A stretch of 64,000 nucleotides of DNA, taken from Coriaria nepalensis. Lineage: Eukaryota > Streptophyta > Magnoliopsida > Cucurbitales > Coriariaceae. Every line of letters starts with the position of its first letter. Position 1 is the stretch's first letter. The position numbers and the translations under genes were made by a program. Shown here in pieces: positions 24,311 through 37,390 of the stretch. The notes below the pieces were generated by a model, which saw nothing but the letters and a program-made list of their open reading frames with translations, was not told the DNA's origin and made no database searches. Location of the stretch: NCBI GenBank assembly GCA_027186245.1, contig CP114486.1:7950501-8014500 (forward strand), in the 5' to 3' direction.

Positions 24311-26065
24311 ATGAGTTCTGATAGTATCCAACAAGATACCACTATTGAGACAATCTTGCCGGTTACTCACACCCTCTACTAAAGTAGTTCTTCCCATAAA
24401 CCATAGGGAAAGACCTGAGAAATTCAACAAGCAGAATTTCAAAAGGCCTCAGCAAACATGTTGTTCTACCTGACTATACTGAATCTTAAGAGATACTTGA
24501 CGGAGACAACTCATATACTCAAAGATGATGAGCATGATGTCTAAGTAGTCAGTGTTGTTGATGCTTGGAATCATTGTGATTTTATGTGTTCGAGCTATAT
24601 AATGAACGACTAAATCGATTCTTTGTACTCTATATATAGTACAAAGAAAATGGCAAAAAAGTTATGGGATGCCTTAGACTATAAATATAAAATCCAGGAT
24701 GCCTGTACAAAGAAGGTTCTCTTAGGCCGGTTCCTTGACTTTAAAATGGTGGATTCCAAAACAGTAGTCAACTGAGTTCTAGAACTAGAAGTTATCTTGC
24801 ATGAGATTCATGCCGAGGGGATGATTTTAAGTGAAACCTTCCAAGTAGTTGTCATCATTGAGAAGCTTCTACCTGTATTGAAGGATTTCAAGAACTATCT
24901 TTATATTGATGATAAGATAGTGAAATCTACCAAGAATATGCTAAATTTTAAAATTTACATGGAAGATATGGGTTTAGAATATGTCATTTTTGGAATTAAA
25001 ATCTCAAGGACATCAAATAGACTCATTCTACATTAGTCTCATTGCGTAGATACAACTCTTGAAAAAAATTCGGAAAGAAGATTTTGGTATAGCAAGAACA
25101 CCATCAGTCAGTTTGCACATGACTAAAAATAAAGGCAAGGGTATCTCTTAACTAGAGTACTCTAGAGTGATAGGTAGTCTAAGATACTTAACAAGTTGTA
25201 CAAGATCCGATTAAGTCTATGCAATTAGCAGATTGAGCAAATATATGAGTAATTCAGGGGTATGACCTTGGAAAGGAATTGTTAAAGTACTAAGATACCT
25301 ACTCTATACTCATAGTTATGGACTGCACTATAATGCAAATTGGATATCAGATATGAAAAACTCAAAGTCTATAAGTGGCTTATGTGTTTACACTAGTAGG
25401 TGCAGCTATTTCTTGGAAATCTTCTAAACAAACTATGTTAGCCAGATCTACCATGGAATCTAGGTTTATATCCTTAGATAAATGTGGAGAAGAGGCAAAA
25501 TGGTTATGACAATTCTTAGAGGATATTCCAATGTGGTTGAAGTATGTGTTAGCAATTTGCATTCATTACAACAGTCAATCTGCAATTAGAAAATCATAAA
25601 GCAATATGTATAATGGTAAGTCTAGACATATATGTCAATGATATAATACCATCAGAAAAGTACTCTCTACTTGAGTTATCTTTATTAACTATGTAAAGTC
25701 AAACAATAACATTGCAGATCTGCTAACCAAAATGTTAAATAGAGAGTTAGTTGAAAAATCATCAAGGGGAATGAGAAGCCTGGAAAACCAACCTAGTTGA
25801 CTGGAGATCCCAAGATCTAGGCTCAAAGAGACAACCTAGTTACATAAAACTTAATTAGCTCACTGTGGGAGTTACCCTCCTATCCATTCCGATGATGAAA
25901 TAGTGATGTCCATAATAGAAAGGATAAACTATGCTTTTAATGATTCTTAGGCATTGGGAAATCCGAGCAGGTAAAACAGGTTACTTGTGATTAAGAATCA
26001 CATATGTGAGAAATAAGTGGAGCCGCTTCTAAGGGAATTAACGTGAGCATAACTCTTATCAACTA
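24311..26065 (+). pseudogene. Deleted Tnt1/Tork-like copia: gag fused to RT-RNase H remnants
   Basis: Gag starts MSSDSIQQDTTIE at 24311 and is traced by [24 protein letters not shown] (about 24649) and [17 protein letters not shown]. After LPVLKDFKNYL (about 24896) the sequence jumps to the RT palm end (YIDDKIVKSTKN, then MEDMGLEYVIFGIKISRTSN), so zinc knuckle, protease, integrase and most of RT are gone. RNase H debris follows at 25360-25560 and a C-terminal tail (GMRSLENQPS, WRSQDLGSKR) with its purine tract near 25763. It ends at about 26065 against the start fragment of an LTR-L copy. Confidence 0.75.
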
Positions 26066-26070
26066 TTGTT

Positions 26071-26253
26071 TGATATGCATTTGTAGAACATATAATATTA
26101 ATTCTAATAAAATTTATAAACATAATAAATAATAACTGACTTGATTAACGATAATAAATGATTTCTTGCTAATATTTGCATAAATATAATATCACATAAA
26201 GTATTTTCCCTATTGAGTCAAAATCTGATTGGCTTGATACACATACACTTTCA
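26071..26253 (-). repeat. First 180 bp of LTR-L (3' LTR of the 26-33.7 kb element)
   Basis: On the minus strand it starts TGAAAGTGTATGTATC at 26253, immediately after the polypurine tract (reverse complement of ATCTCCCACTTGCAC, 26254-26268). It equals 33530-33701 of the 5' LTR and then stops. The continuation (equivalent 32915-33515) is found at 19565-20107, so this LTR has been broken. Confidence 0.8.
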
Positions 26254-27660
26254 ATCTCCCACTTGCACTAAAGTCAATCATTTTTAAAACTAATTCCCAT
26301 CTTGTCAAGATGGCAGTCAAACTTTGGATGGGAAAGCTACTTAGTGAATTGATCTACTATGTTGTCATCTATTTTGACTCTTTCTATGTTGACGGTGGCT
26401 CCTCTTCCAACTATCTATCAGATAAGGTGATAATGGCGTAGCACGTGTTTGGATTTATGATGAGACCTAGGTTCCTTTGCTTGTGCTATCACACTATTAT
26501 TATTGCAGTACCCTACTACAAGATTAACGATGCTTGGAACCATACCAAGTTCAACTATTTACTTTTTTTATCCAAACCACCTCTTTTGTTGCTTCTAAAG
26601 CTACAATGTATTCGACTTTAGTGGTGCAATCCGCAGTCATTTCCTATTTTGCACTCTTATAACAGACTGCTCCACCATTGAATATAATGATGAATCATAA
26701 AATTGATTTACTGTCACCAACATCTGACTAGAAACAATAATCTATGAAATCCTCAATTTTCAAGTCTGAACATACATAAACTAAGAACATCTATTAGTCC
26801 TTCTCAAGTACTTAACAATGCTCTTGACATCAGTCTAATACTTTTGACCCAAATTTCCTTGAAACCTATACACTTAAAGAATAAACAAAATTTGGTCTAG
26901 TACATAACATAGCATACATGATGGATTCTATTGTTGAAGCATAAGGGATTCCACTCATCTCATCCCTCTCTGATTGTGTCTTAGGAGACATATTTTTAGA
27001 AAGGTAGATTCCATGACTCATTAGCAGGAGTCCTCTCTTGTAATCTTCCATGCTAAACCTCTTTAGCACTTTGTCTATGTATGTCCACTGGATCAAGCCT
27101 AGTAGCCTTCTTGATCTATCTTTATAGATTTTTATTTCTAGAATATAGACTGCTTCACCTAACTCTTTCATGGGGAAGTTCTTAGATAGCCATAACTTGA
27201 TAGACTGTAAGGTACCTACTTCTTTATGTTTTTATTGTCGTGAAGCCCTTGTGTTGTATCATATATATATATCCTCCTCGACGTAACCATTTAGGAAGGT
27301 TGTTTTCATGTCTATTTTTCAGATCTCATAATCATGGTATATTGCAATGGCAAGAAATATCTGCATGGACTTAGTCATTGCAATGGGCATGAATGTTTCC
27401 TCATAATCAATTCCTTCTCTTTATCTATAATCCTTTACAACTAGTCTAGCCTTATAAGTTTCGACCATTCCATATGTCATGGTTTTCTTCTTGAAAACCC
27501 ACTTGCATCCTATAGGAACTATTCCTTCTGGTGCATCCACCAAGTCCTTTACTTGGCCGGCATGCATTGAATCCATTTCAGATTTCATGGCTTCTAGCCA
27601 TTTCTCAGAATCTGAGTTATTAATTGCCTCAGATAAGTGATAGGATCAACACCTATGATC
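26254..27660 (-). pseudogene. Long-LTR copia element: RT and RNase H region
   Basis: Minus strand. The RT start is at about 27610-27430 (AMKSEMDSMHA, CKWVFKKK), the RT palm end at 27171-26866 (MKELGEAVYILEIKIYKDRS, YIDKVLKRFSMEDYKRGLL, STIESIMYAMLCTRP) and RNase H remnants are at 26700-26270. Expected RT core residues between 27400 and 27180 are interrupted by stops. It closely resembles the plus-strand pol fragments at 1.0-2.8 and 37.4-40.6 kb. It ends at the polypurine tract beside the LTR start. Confidence 0.8.
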
Positions 27661-28940
27661 GGCCATTACTAGGATTTTCTAATAGAAGTTCGTAATGCTC
27701 TGGCCCACTAGATATTATACTAGATTTATGAACACTTTGTATACTCTAAGGTATAACAATATCCTCTTTTGGAGGTATCTGAGCTGAAAGCTATGGGGTA
27801 ACAGGATCATCTATCTGAATGTCATTTTGTGTTTCCTGAACTTCATCAAGTTCAATCTTGCTCCGACTATTCATTTCTGAAAGGAATCCTTTCTCTAAGA
27901 AGACGAGGTGTTTGGCAACAAACACTTTCTACTCAATGGGATAATAAAATTTCTCGGATCTTGCCTCTAACTTTTCTTCTTCTTGCTTCTTGACATAAGA
28001 ATGGTAGCCCCATACGTGAATATAGTTAAAGCTTTATCTTCTGCCTTTCCATATCTCATATGGTGTCCAAGAAATAGACTTTGTAGGTATCCTATTAATT
28101 ATGTAATTGGAGGTTTCTAGAGCATATCCCTATAACAACAAAGGTAAATCGGTAAAACTCATCATGGGCAGAACCATCTCCAAGAGGGTTTGATTTCTCC
28201 TCTCAGACACATCATTCAACTGTGGTGTTCTGGGAGTGGTCCATTTTCATATTATACCATTCTCTTTGAGATAATAAAAACCATATGGGTCAAATATTTA
28301 TCACATCGATCTGATCGAAGTATCTTAATACTTTTGTCTAATTGTTTTTCTACTTCACTCTTATATTCCTTAAATTTCTCAAATGATTTAGATTTATACT
28401 TCATAAGATAAATGTGGTTGAATCGAGAGAGATCATCAATGGATGTGATGAAGTACAAAAAACCACCTTTATCAGGAGTTGACATATGCCCACATATATC
28501 AGTATGTACTAGTCGTAACAACTCGGTTTGTCTCTCTCCAGTTCAATAAAAAGAGATTTGATCATCTTGCCTAATATAAACAAGATTCACAAGTTAGCAT
28601 TGATTCCAAATCAAATGGATCTAAGTATCCATCTATATACAACTTTTGAATCCTTGTTTCATTAGTATGACCTAATCAACAATGCTATAGTTATATTTGA
28701 TTCACATTAAACTTTCTTTTCTTGACCTGTTCAATATTGAGGCAAGTTTTAATTTTTAAATTTAAGACATATACGCCATTATTTAAGGAACCACTTCCAT
28801 AAAATAAACCATCCATATGAAAACTTAAAATATTATCTTTGATGGAAAAGGCAAAGCCTTCTTCATCAAGTATGGAAATAGAAACATTATTTCCAATTAA
28901 AGTAGGTGCGGAATAACAATGTCTCAAATTCAAAACTAAG
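27661..28940 (-). pseudogene. Long-LTR copia element: integrase region
   Basis: Minus strand, in order from high coordinates: an integrase N-terminal part with MNLRHCYSAPTLIGNN near 28933, the integrase core (LRLVHTDICGHMSTPDKGG at about 28518; FITSIDDLSRFNHIYLMKYK, giving the first catalytic Asp pair; IKILRSDR) and the E-bearing motif (TPQLNDVSERRNQTLLEMV near 28225). Downstream (about 28100-27900) remnants read like the integrase C-terminus. Stops and frameshifts occur throughout. Confidence 0.8.
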
Positions 28941-29099
28941 CCCGAAGGGAAAAATACTATAAGAGTCTATAGCTAAAGTAACAACTTTTGCTCTATTTCT
29001 AGCTCGTAGGTTGACTTCTCATTTCTCCAAGATCCGTTTACTTCTTAGATTATGCATATTATTACAAATATGAGAACCATAACTAGTATTTAATACCCA

Positions 29100-29720
29100 A
29101 GTAGATGAAACGTTACAAGAAAGGTTAACTTCGATCATGACCATACCTAAACTGGCATCACTATGCCTTTTGAGATCTGTAAGACACTTCTTACAATCTA
29201 TCTTCGAATGTTTAGGCTCTCCACTATGGAAACACTTTTCCTATTTGGTTTTCTCGATGAACTCCTTCATTATTTGTATGCACTTGTGCAACTCTTGCAA
29301 GTTCATGCCAACTTTAACCATTTGACAGTTGCATACAAACAGAGTGAATGAATCGAGGAGTGACTGTAATACTACATCAATCATAAGCTTAGTATCTAAT
29401 TTCGAGCCTAGACTCTCTAGCTCGGTAATTTAAATAATCATCTCAGGCACATGTTCACTAACATAGGTACCTTCGATCATCTTTGTGTAAAATAATGTAT
29501 TGAATAACTTATATCTATCCCACCGATTATCATCCTCATACATAGCTTTAAGATTATTGATAATATCAACAACATGGAATTTCTCAAAATTCTTTCTTTT
29601 AGAGCTCGTCTTTCATGGATGCAAGCATAATGCATTGCACCTCATTATCTCACTCTAGCCACTTATTCCATGCCATCATTATTTTGCCATTAGATCCCTC
29701 AAGTGAAACTTGCATGATCA
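29100..29720 (-). pseudogene. Long-LTR copia element: gag remnant
   Basis: Minus-strand gag debris: an ASMKDEL-like segment near 29615 and an NKWLE stretch near 29670, with many stops. The position between leader and integrase fits gag. No intact zinc knuckle is visible. ORFs on the plus strand here (29137-29351, 29710-29988) are shadows. Confidence 0.55.
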
Positions 29721-31676
29721 GTTGATTCAAAACATCAAGCAAATTCTTATATGTGAGAACGATTCTCAAACTTCTATACTCGTTTCTAAAGTTGGTCCCA
29801 CCCAACTTATTTTTTTCAAGAATCATTTTAGTTTATCATACATTGCATACTACAAAACACATAAAAACAAAACACGACAACATAAGCATATATGTGGGAA
29901 CATATTAGCTACCAAAAATTTCAAAGACATACAATTTTTGTTATCTCCCACTATTTTATTTCGAACTATATTTACCTCTTTAATATAAGAAAAGAAAATT
30001 AAACTTTCTTCGCAGGAAAATTATCCAATCATCTTATTATAACTCCTACGTGTCTGTAGCCAATCATAATAAAATGAAACGTGGCAAACACCTTTTGCAA
30101 TTACATCTTATGTAATTCGTTTATCTTACATCTAAGAAAATATAATCTCATGTGTCCGTAACCAATTATATTTTCCTAGTTGAGCTTAACCAAAACATTC
30201 TTGTGAAACATAAATGATTAAACTAGTACATGCATGTGTCCATGTCCACTCCTAGAATGACATCATTACTTGGTCATGCATCTCATGCTAAGATAATATA
30301 TATGCATACTTACACAAATATAAGCCCCCACATGTATGTGGCCTTCCTATATCCATTCAAATATCTCATATATTATAATATTTGGAAGGTAAGCCATTAA
30401 ATAATTTCACAACCAGCTCAATCTAATCAAAAGAAGAATTTCAAGAAGTCTCATCATAACAACCATATATATATATATATCATGATGCATATACATTTAA
30501 CATCTTAAATTACATAAATCTAATACATGAATATGTTAGAGTATTTTTAATTATTTAATACATTATTTCTTATTTTATTTCTTGATGCATGTTCTTCGAT
30601 ATCAAACTAGTCAACTCTTGTTTAGTTCATTTTAATCATTCAATAGCACAAGAAAACAATCAAAATTTTCTTTCCTTAACTGTTTAAGGATACCTGCCAA
30701 AAATGTCAACTTTCCATATTTGAAAAGTTTTCTAATCGACTCGTTTCCAAACCGATATTTAATATTTTGGAAAGTTTCCTATTGTAGATTCCCTTCTAAA
30801 ATTAGGAAACAAGCCAAAATAAATTTTCAATGAAATTCATCAAAAACTTTAAGGTAATTTAATTTCCATGTTTGATATAATAGTAATTTGATATAATAGT
30901 AAAATATATATAAACAATTAAAATTATTTTACTTACCATATTATCATCAATCATTTATTTTACTTACCCAATCGAAATTAGATTTTAATTAATTAATTGA
31001 AAGATTAGATATTTAGAAAAGTATTAAAAATGAAACCTAATCAAATTAGGATTTCCATGATGAAATGCCATCACCGCCACCACCAAAGGCAGTAGCTCGA
31101 GGGGAGCTTCCATCGCATGACACACACCGCCTATCAGGTGTCCAATTAGCAATATGTTCGGTAGTTTACTTTGAAATTGTCTTACACCTATTCTAAATAT
31201 TTCAAAATGATCAAATTGTTGGAATCCTAGATATCACAAATATTTGTGCAGGTGCATAGTAGGATTCTGCATGAGCACTACAATAGTGCCGATACTGCTT
31301 GCATCACCCATTGCCGGCACCTTAGGTATGCGATCGCCAATCTGTTCTCTGGTTTGCTTTGAAATTGTCTTATCTATATATTCTAAAAATTTTAGAACAA
31401 TCCAACGGTTGAAACACAATATATAATGACTTTTGTGCTGATGCAAAGTGAGTCCAACTCACTATATAGCAACCTTATACCGGTTCTCCAGCGCAAATGG
31501 TTGTCTTTCGCCGATCCACCACTCCAAGCGACAGCAGCCGCAGTCTCGAACAATAGCCTCATTTTGATTTTTCCAAAAATTTATCATGATTAAATTTTTT
31601 AAAACAAAGAACATCCAAGAACAAACGTCAATACATCAATTAATCATAAAACAATCATGCTTTCCGATATAACCTA
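29721..31676 (-). repeat. Untranslated leader of the long-LTR copia
   Basis: Non-coding. Homologous to 9840-12688, including the AATCATAATAAAATGAAACGTGGCAAACACC region near 30060 and two tandem 180-bp units at about 31130-31440, followed by the AGTGAGT/ACTCACT stem-loop at 31447-31463. It is about 1.7 kb long, unusual for copia elements. The dinucleotide run (AT) near 30466-30480 is a microsatellite. Confidence 0.65.
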
Positions 31677-31689
31677 TGCTCTGATACCA
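31677..31689 (-). other. Primer-binding site (initiator Met tRNA)
   Basis: The minus strand reads TGGTATCAGAGCA, a standard 3'-end complement of plant initiator Met tRNA used by copia elements. It directly follows the LTR end at 31690. Confidence 0.85.
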
Positions 31690-33701
31690 CTTTAGGAAAC
31701 AAGATATGCAAATCAAAGATAAATGTAACAGAAGTAATATTTAAAATTTATTTTTGATCACATTTTAGCATGCATAGTTTTTAGAAAGATCGATCATTCA
31801 TCAATTATATAACATATAATCCTTTTACAGAAAGCACAATAAATCCCAAAATTAAAAATAAGATTAGGTGAAAAGGGATACCTTTCTTCTTGAATAATTT
31901 GATATAGAACAGTTCTTTGATGAGATGGGAGGTGCCCACATGTTCGCCCCCTAACCTTAGTCCACACGATTCATTACACACAATTAAGTTTTTACTTAAA
32001 CTTTCAACGCATGAAACAATAAGTTCGTGAAATGAGAAGAGAAAAGACTCTTTTCTCTCTTGGGAATTTCAGCCAAGGGTGGTAATGACCACGGATGAAT
32101 TCAGCCAAGTCTTTAGGTAGCATTTAAAGGTACAACTAGGTTACAATTTCCTAATCACATTAGATTTCCTAATTGCCTAAAAACTCTTATCACCTTAAGT
32201 TGCATTTTATATTGAAACTCTTAAAAGATAAAATTGGGTCAAACTCATATCATGACCGACCACCCTAATAGGTATAACCAACATATATTTATTCCACCTT
32301 TTGATTAATTTGGCCTACCAAAATTTAATAATCCATCCAATAAACCCTAATTTCTGATAATTAATATGAACATATAGGACACTATTCTTCTTTTAATTTC
32401 TAATTAAATTAATATCACACTTAGCTGTACTAACAGAGCTTTATGACATTAAATTAATAAATTAATAATTACTATTTTTTCTCTACAGTTAAATTATAAG
32501 TCAAATTACCATTTTACACTAAAATATTTTTAGTCTGTTTTTCCTTTTTCTCCAACGAAACTTTACTAAGTTACTATAAACTTTATGTGTGTGATCGATT
32601 AGGTTTTGACATCACGCCAGTAGGAGGATTTCATAAACATATTTATGATTTGATTTTATTTAATTCCAAAATAAATTTGTTTAATTTAAAATAAAATTTA
32701 AAATAAAATAGTTAACTTAATTATCTCATGATTAAATAACTTTAAACTTCTAAGTCAAGATTGTTAAGACTACCCGAGATATGAGAAGTACCATCTTCTA
32801 GAGGAACCTGTTGTGACTATAATATGTTTACAATAATAATCATTCCATCTTGCTAGTATCCCGATTCGTCCTAGGGCATGGTTTAACTATTACTCCCTAA
32901 TAGCAAAATCATCTGGACTATTATATCCTTATTAAACATTGACAATGAATTCACATAAACTCATTTAATACCGTACTACTCTGTAGAGATTCCTTGTTCA
33001 ATAAAGTATATAATCCATAAGACTTTTTTCTAAACATAGTAGCGATAGATTCCCTCTTGACCCCTCACACTTTCTCGCGCAACACTTCATGATCAACGGT
33101 TCATCTCATGTTCAACAATGGCTAGAGCTAATTGGAATGATGTTAAAGCATGAAGCCCTATACTTAAGGAACCATGGTGTCTCAGATCTGAGGATCACAT
33201 GTAAAATAGTCACTAGATAATTCTCATTAATAGTTAGTATTAATTACTATTAAGAATTATCTTAAATATCACGTTCAAAACCCTTAGTCTATACTAAGCG
33301 CATTTGCAATTATCATGGTGTTCCACTAACACCATTGGCTGTGAGATCGGCTACCCTAATAAGTAGGTGATGAACTACATGATTGTCTATCCGGATCAAT
33401 TAATATCTATTCTCGAGATCTTATGATGACAAACCATTTGTATCTTTAGAGCTGTTAGCAACTTGAGTCTCTACTAACATGATCTCTATTATGGTCTCCA
33501 GAGTGCATAACTCAAAATACTGAACTTTATCATGATATCAATTTATAGAATATATAATATTAATAAACATGATAAAGAATAACTGACATTCATTAATGAT
33601 AATAAATTATGTTTTGCTAAGATCTGTACAAAGATAGTATCACATAAAATATTTGCCTCTTTGGGTCAAAATTCGATTGGTTTGACAAGAATGCACATTT
33701 A
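31690..33701 (-). repeat. Full 2.0-kb LTR-L, 5' LTR of the element
   Basis: The reference copy: it starts TAAATGTGCATTC at 33701 (consensus TGAAAGTGTATG) and ends at 31690 against the primer-binding site. The 5 bases outside its start read TCTAA on the minus strand (33702-33706), matching the 5 bases after the LTR end at 21299-21303. At 2012 bp it is long for a copia LTR. Other copies in the window are at 12690-14614, 16738-18584 and 37850-39794. Confidence 0.85.
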
Positions 33702-33706
33702 TTAGA

Positions 33707-36174
33707 TCCTTGATTCGAAACTTAGAAGCATGAAAGGCTTTGGCATTGTTTAAGGCTGATTGAGAAGAACTAGTGATAAGGATATCATCTACGTAAACAT
33801 GCATGGTCACAAATGATTTTGCATGTGTCTTTGTGAAGAGAGGATGGTCAAACTATAATTGCATTTTGTTCCATTTCCATGAGACTTGTCTATGTCATAA
33901 AGGGATTTCAACAAATGGCATACCGTTGTCCCCCCTTTGATACCATAGCCTTGAGGAAGGGACATATACACTTCTTCTTCTAGATTACTATTGAAAAAGG
34001 CATTACAAACGTCCAATTGGCATAAGGGCCACTGTTTCTTAGCTAAAAATGCTATGATGGATCGAACAGTAAATATCTTAGCAACTGAACTGAAAGTCTC
34101 ATTGAAATCAATGCCTTCTTTTTTATTAAATCCATTAGCCAGAGTCTATCCTTGAATCTTTCAATGGTGCCATCAACAATTAACTTGACCTTGTACACCC
34201 ATTTTCATCCAATATATTTCTTTCCAAAAGGCAGAGGCTCAAGTCTCCACTTGTCGTTTGATTCAAGGGCTTAGATTTCACAATTCATTGCTTCTATCCA
34301 CCTGTCATGTGTAATGGCTTACTTGTAGGAAGTAGGTTTAGTGAATGAGTCAAGGGTGGATATAAAGTAAGTGTGTGAAGATGAAATATGTGAGTAATGT
34401 ATGGAGTTTGATGAGGGATATTTGACAAGAGGAATAGTAGGGCAAACATAATCTTTAGACCAGACACATAGCTTAGAAATCCTAGAGGATCTATGAACTG
34501 GTGCTTGTTATAGAGAGGCTGGATGGATAGGATTCAAGGTGTCATGGGTGAAGGGCTGGTGACATGGGGAGAGATAAGTTTAGTAATATTTCGAATGTGA
34601 CTGTGAATTGGAGAAGAGGGTAACCTATTATGAGATGGATGATTGTGCTTGTCTATATCAGAATCTATGAAAGTGATGTCTGGGACTGGGAATGGTGGAA
34701 GTTTAGATGGTGCATCTTTGAAAGGAAAAGAGAGTTCATGGAATAATACTATGCGAAAAGAATGAGTTAGAGAATATACTGTATAACCTTTTTGTGTTAA
34801 GGAGTAGCCAATGAAAATTGAAGGAGGTTATCTAGGTAAGAACTTATCTAGATTAGGAATAATTTTGACAAAGTAGAGACGTCCAAATGTTCTTAGATGA
34901 GAGAAGGAAGGTGGTTTGTTGTAAAGCATGTGGAAAGAGAATTATTAGTAAGGATTTTAGATGGCAGCTTATTGATAATGTATGATGCAGTGAGAACACA
35001 TTCTCCCCGGAAATGTGATGGAACATTTGAATGCATTTTTAATGCTCTAGCAAATTCAAGGATTTATCAATGCTTTCGTTCTACAGCCCCATTCTACTGG
35101 GGTGTGTAGGTGCAAGAAGTTTGATGGAATATGCCTAAGTTTGATAGAAAGGTGTTGCATTCAAGGATCATGAACTCAGTTCCATTATCTAATCTGATGT
35201 TTGTGATGGGAAGTTTAATTGTTTGTAGCCCATTGGGATAAAGGACTTTATGGTATAGAATGTGTCAGATTTAGTTCGCACAAGATATGTCCAAGTTTCT
35301 CTAGAGAAATAATCAACTATGGTAAGAAAAAATCTGGAACAATTATGTGTAGGAATTTTATAAGGACCCATCAAAGGGTTGATTGGCTCAACTGGAACTC
35401 AGAGGAAATGGTATTCTAGCTTGTTTAGCAAGAGGACATGTTTGGCAGTTTTGAATTTCACTAGTATCGAAAACATACTTTATTTATATCAGATGTGGAT
35501 TGAAGTTTTGAAATAGATGTGTCAAAGTCTCATATGCCAAATTTAAGCACTGAGTTTATTTATTGATTTAGAGCTTGAATTACATGACATGGAATTTGTA
35601 ATACAAGCAGAATTTCCAAATAACCTAAGTTAAGAAGAGAGACTAGATGATAGAGACCTCGATACAACCAATCAATCCTACTTATATTATTAGTTAATAG
35701 ATCCTAAAATAGAAAAAATGTAGAGTAAACAATCATAAAGCAATTTTGTTTAGATGATAACCTTGACATAGAGGTAAGGTTGAACTCGAAGTTAGGTATG
35801 TAAAGAACATTATGTAATGTGATGGTTGGAGTAACTAGCACAAAACCTATCTGTGTGGATGATGTGGTTTGGCCGTTTGGTAATATTACAGATGATAGAG
35901 GATCATTAGCACATGAAATAGTGAAACCAAGGCTGAAAAATCAAATGTCATATGGCTACTAGCACGTGTGTCTAGCACATAAATTGAGGTTAGGCTTTTA
36001 GCATGTATACGTGCCACATTAGCAACGTACGGAGTAGGGGATGTGCTATTGGAGCTATTTGGATTTAGCAGCTTGAGAATCTATCCATATTGCTCCTAAG
36101 AGATCACAGTAGAAGATGTTCCAAATGAGGCATTGTTGATCATAAGAGCAGTGTCAGTAGATGCGACATTGGAG
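33707..36174 (-). pseudogene. Copia pol remnant, proximal half: integrase and RT
   Basis: Minus strand. The integrase core is at 35374-35189 (WGPYKIPTHNC-like start, FLTIVDYFSRETWTYLVRTK) and an integrase distal part is at about 35110-34850. The RT start is near 34210 (GTIEKFKDRLW, GIDFNETFS), followed by the RT core at 34016-33807 (DVCNAFFNSNLEEEVYMSLP) and the palm as a DDILI-like segment near 33800. It stops inside RT at 33707, where the 2-kb LTR starts. The missing RT end and RNase H are the plus-strand segment at 21299-22200. Many stops. Confidence 0.8.
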
Positions 36175-37135
36175 TTATTCATAGTTTAAGTGCTGGGCTT
36201 TTTTATTTTTGAACTTGAAACCAGGTGGAAAGCCAATTAACTTGTAGAAATTCTCTTTTTGATGTCCAAGAATGTGACAAAATTCACACTCGGGGCGTTT
36301 GAAATAGCCTGAGTTAGATTTATGGTTTGTATTCTTAGTGTAGTTGCTGTATAAGACAGTTGTTTCAATATTATTAGAGTTGGTAGAAGCCAAGATTTTA
36401 TTGCTTTCATCTTCATTAGTAATACTAAATGCTTTGTTTACTAGAGGTAGGGGATCCATCAAGATGATTTGGCTACGAATAGTACTGAAACTCTCGTTGA
36501 GGCCCATAAGGAATTGGATCAAACATTGTTGTTGATCATTGAGAAAATAAGCAGCAGATGTTATGCAATCGCAGCTAGGCATAATAACTATGGTTGAGTA
36601 TTCAACCCATAGAGTTTTGAGCTTAGTGTAATAGGTGGAAATAGAAGAACTTCCTTGCATGTTCATTGCAGTCTCCTTTTGGATTGCATAGATCATTGAT
36701 CCATTCATTTTGTCAAACCTCTCCTTGAGATCATTTTAGAGAATAAAGGCATTCGATTTGAAAATTGATTCATAATATAGCTCCTTGGAAATAGTGTTTA
36801 AAACCATGAGCATATCATAACATTATATCTTTGCCAAGAAAAGAAATATGGAGAAGTGATGAGAGGTTTGACCAATTGACTTATGACAAAGCCGAGTTTG
36901 TTTTTTGACATGAATGCAAGCATCATTATTTTGGGACACTAATGAGCTTTTGTGTGACTAAGACCATTCTAAGTGTATCTGAGGGATCAATGAAGAGTGG
37001 ACTGCTTGCATCGATCTAAGGAAGTAGCGACATGTATGGATCTAGTGGAAGCACAACAATACTAGCAATGGAGTTGGCTGAATTCTATGGAAGATCGAAG
37101 GTGTTTTCAGCTGCAGTAGCCATTGTAGTAGACAT
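36175..37135 (-). pseudogene. Copia gag of the same element
   Basis: A long open stretch, 36708-36175 (177 codons), carries the gag middle (SISTYYTKLKTLWVEYS, QCLIQFLMGLNESFSTIRSQ) and a CCHC-type zinc knuckle written CEFCHILGHQKENFYKL, in which the fourth ligand is not Cys in its usual place. The probable start Met lies near 37135, upstream of stops (SANSIASIVVLPLDPYMSLL-like). The leader to the PBS at 37251 is about 110 bp. Interrupted, so not functional. Confidence 0.75.
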
Positions 37136-37250
37136 CAAGCTTGGATTTTGAAAGAAAAGGAGAGAAGAAAAAATTGAGATGGAGAGTTATACTGAAAAAT
37201 TTTGTGAATCAACGATGAAGGAGATGAGATCTAGAGAGGCCTAGATCGCA

Positions 37251-37390
37251 TGCTCTGATACCATGTCATGATCATGATCTGATTGAGTAGATTGGAGAAA
37301 TAGAAAGTGTAAAACATAGTGTCGATATTATTCTCCAATGTTGACGCATAATGCATGCAACTTAGCTTTAAATACATGCAGCTTAGTTTA
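37251..37390 (-). repeat. Primer-binding site and truncated 5' LTR
   Basis: The minus strand reads TGGTATCAGAGCA at 37251-37263, preceded by an LTR ending ATGACA at 37264. The LTR matches 22310-22413 (CTAAGTTGCATGCATTATG). It lacks its first 110 bases and is cut at about 37390, where a plus-strand copia fragment begins. Confidence 0.75.
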
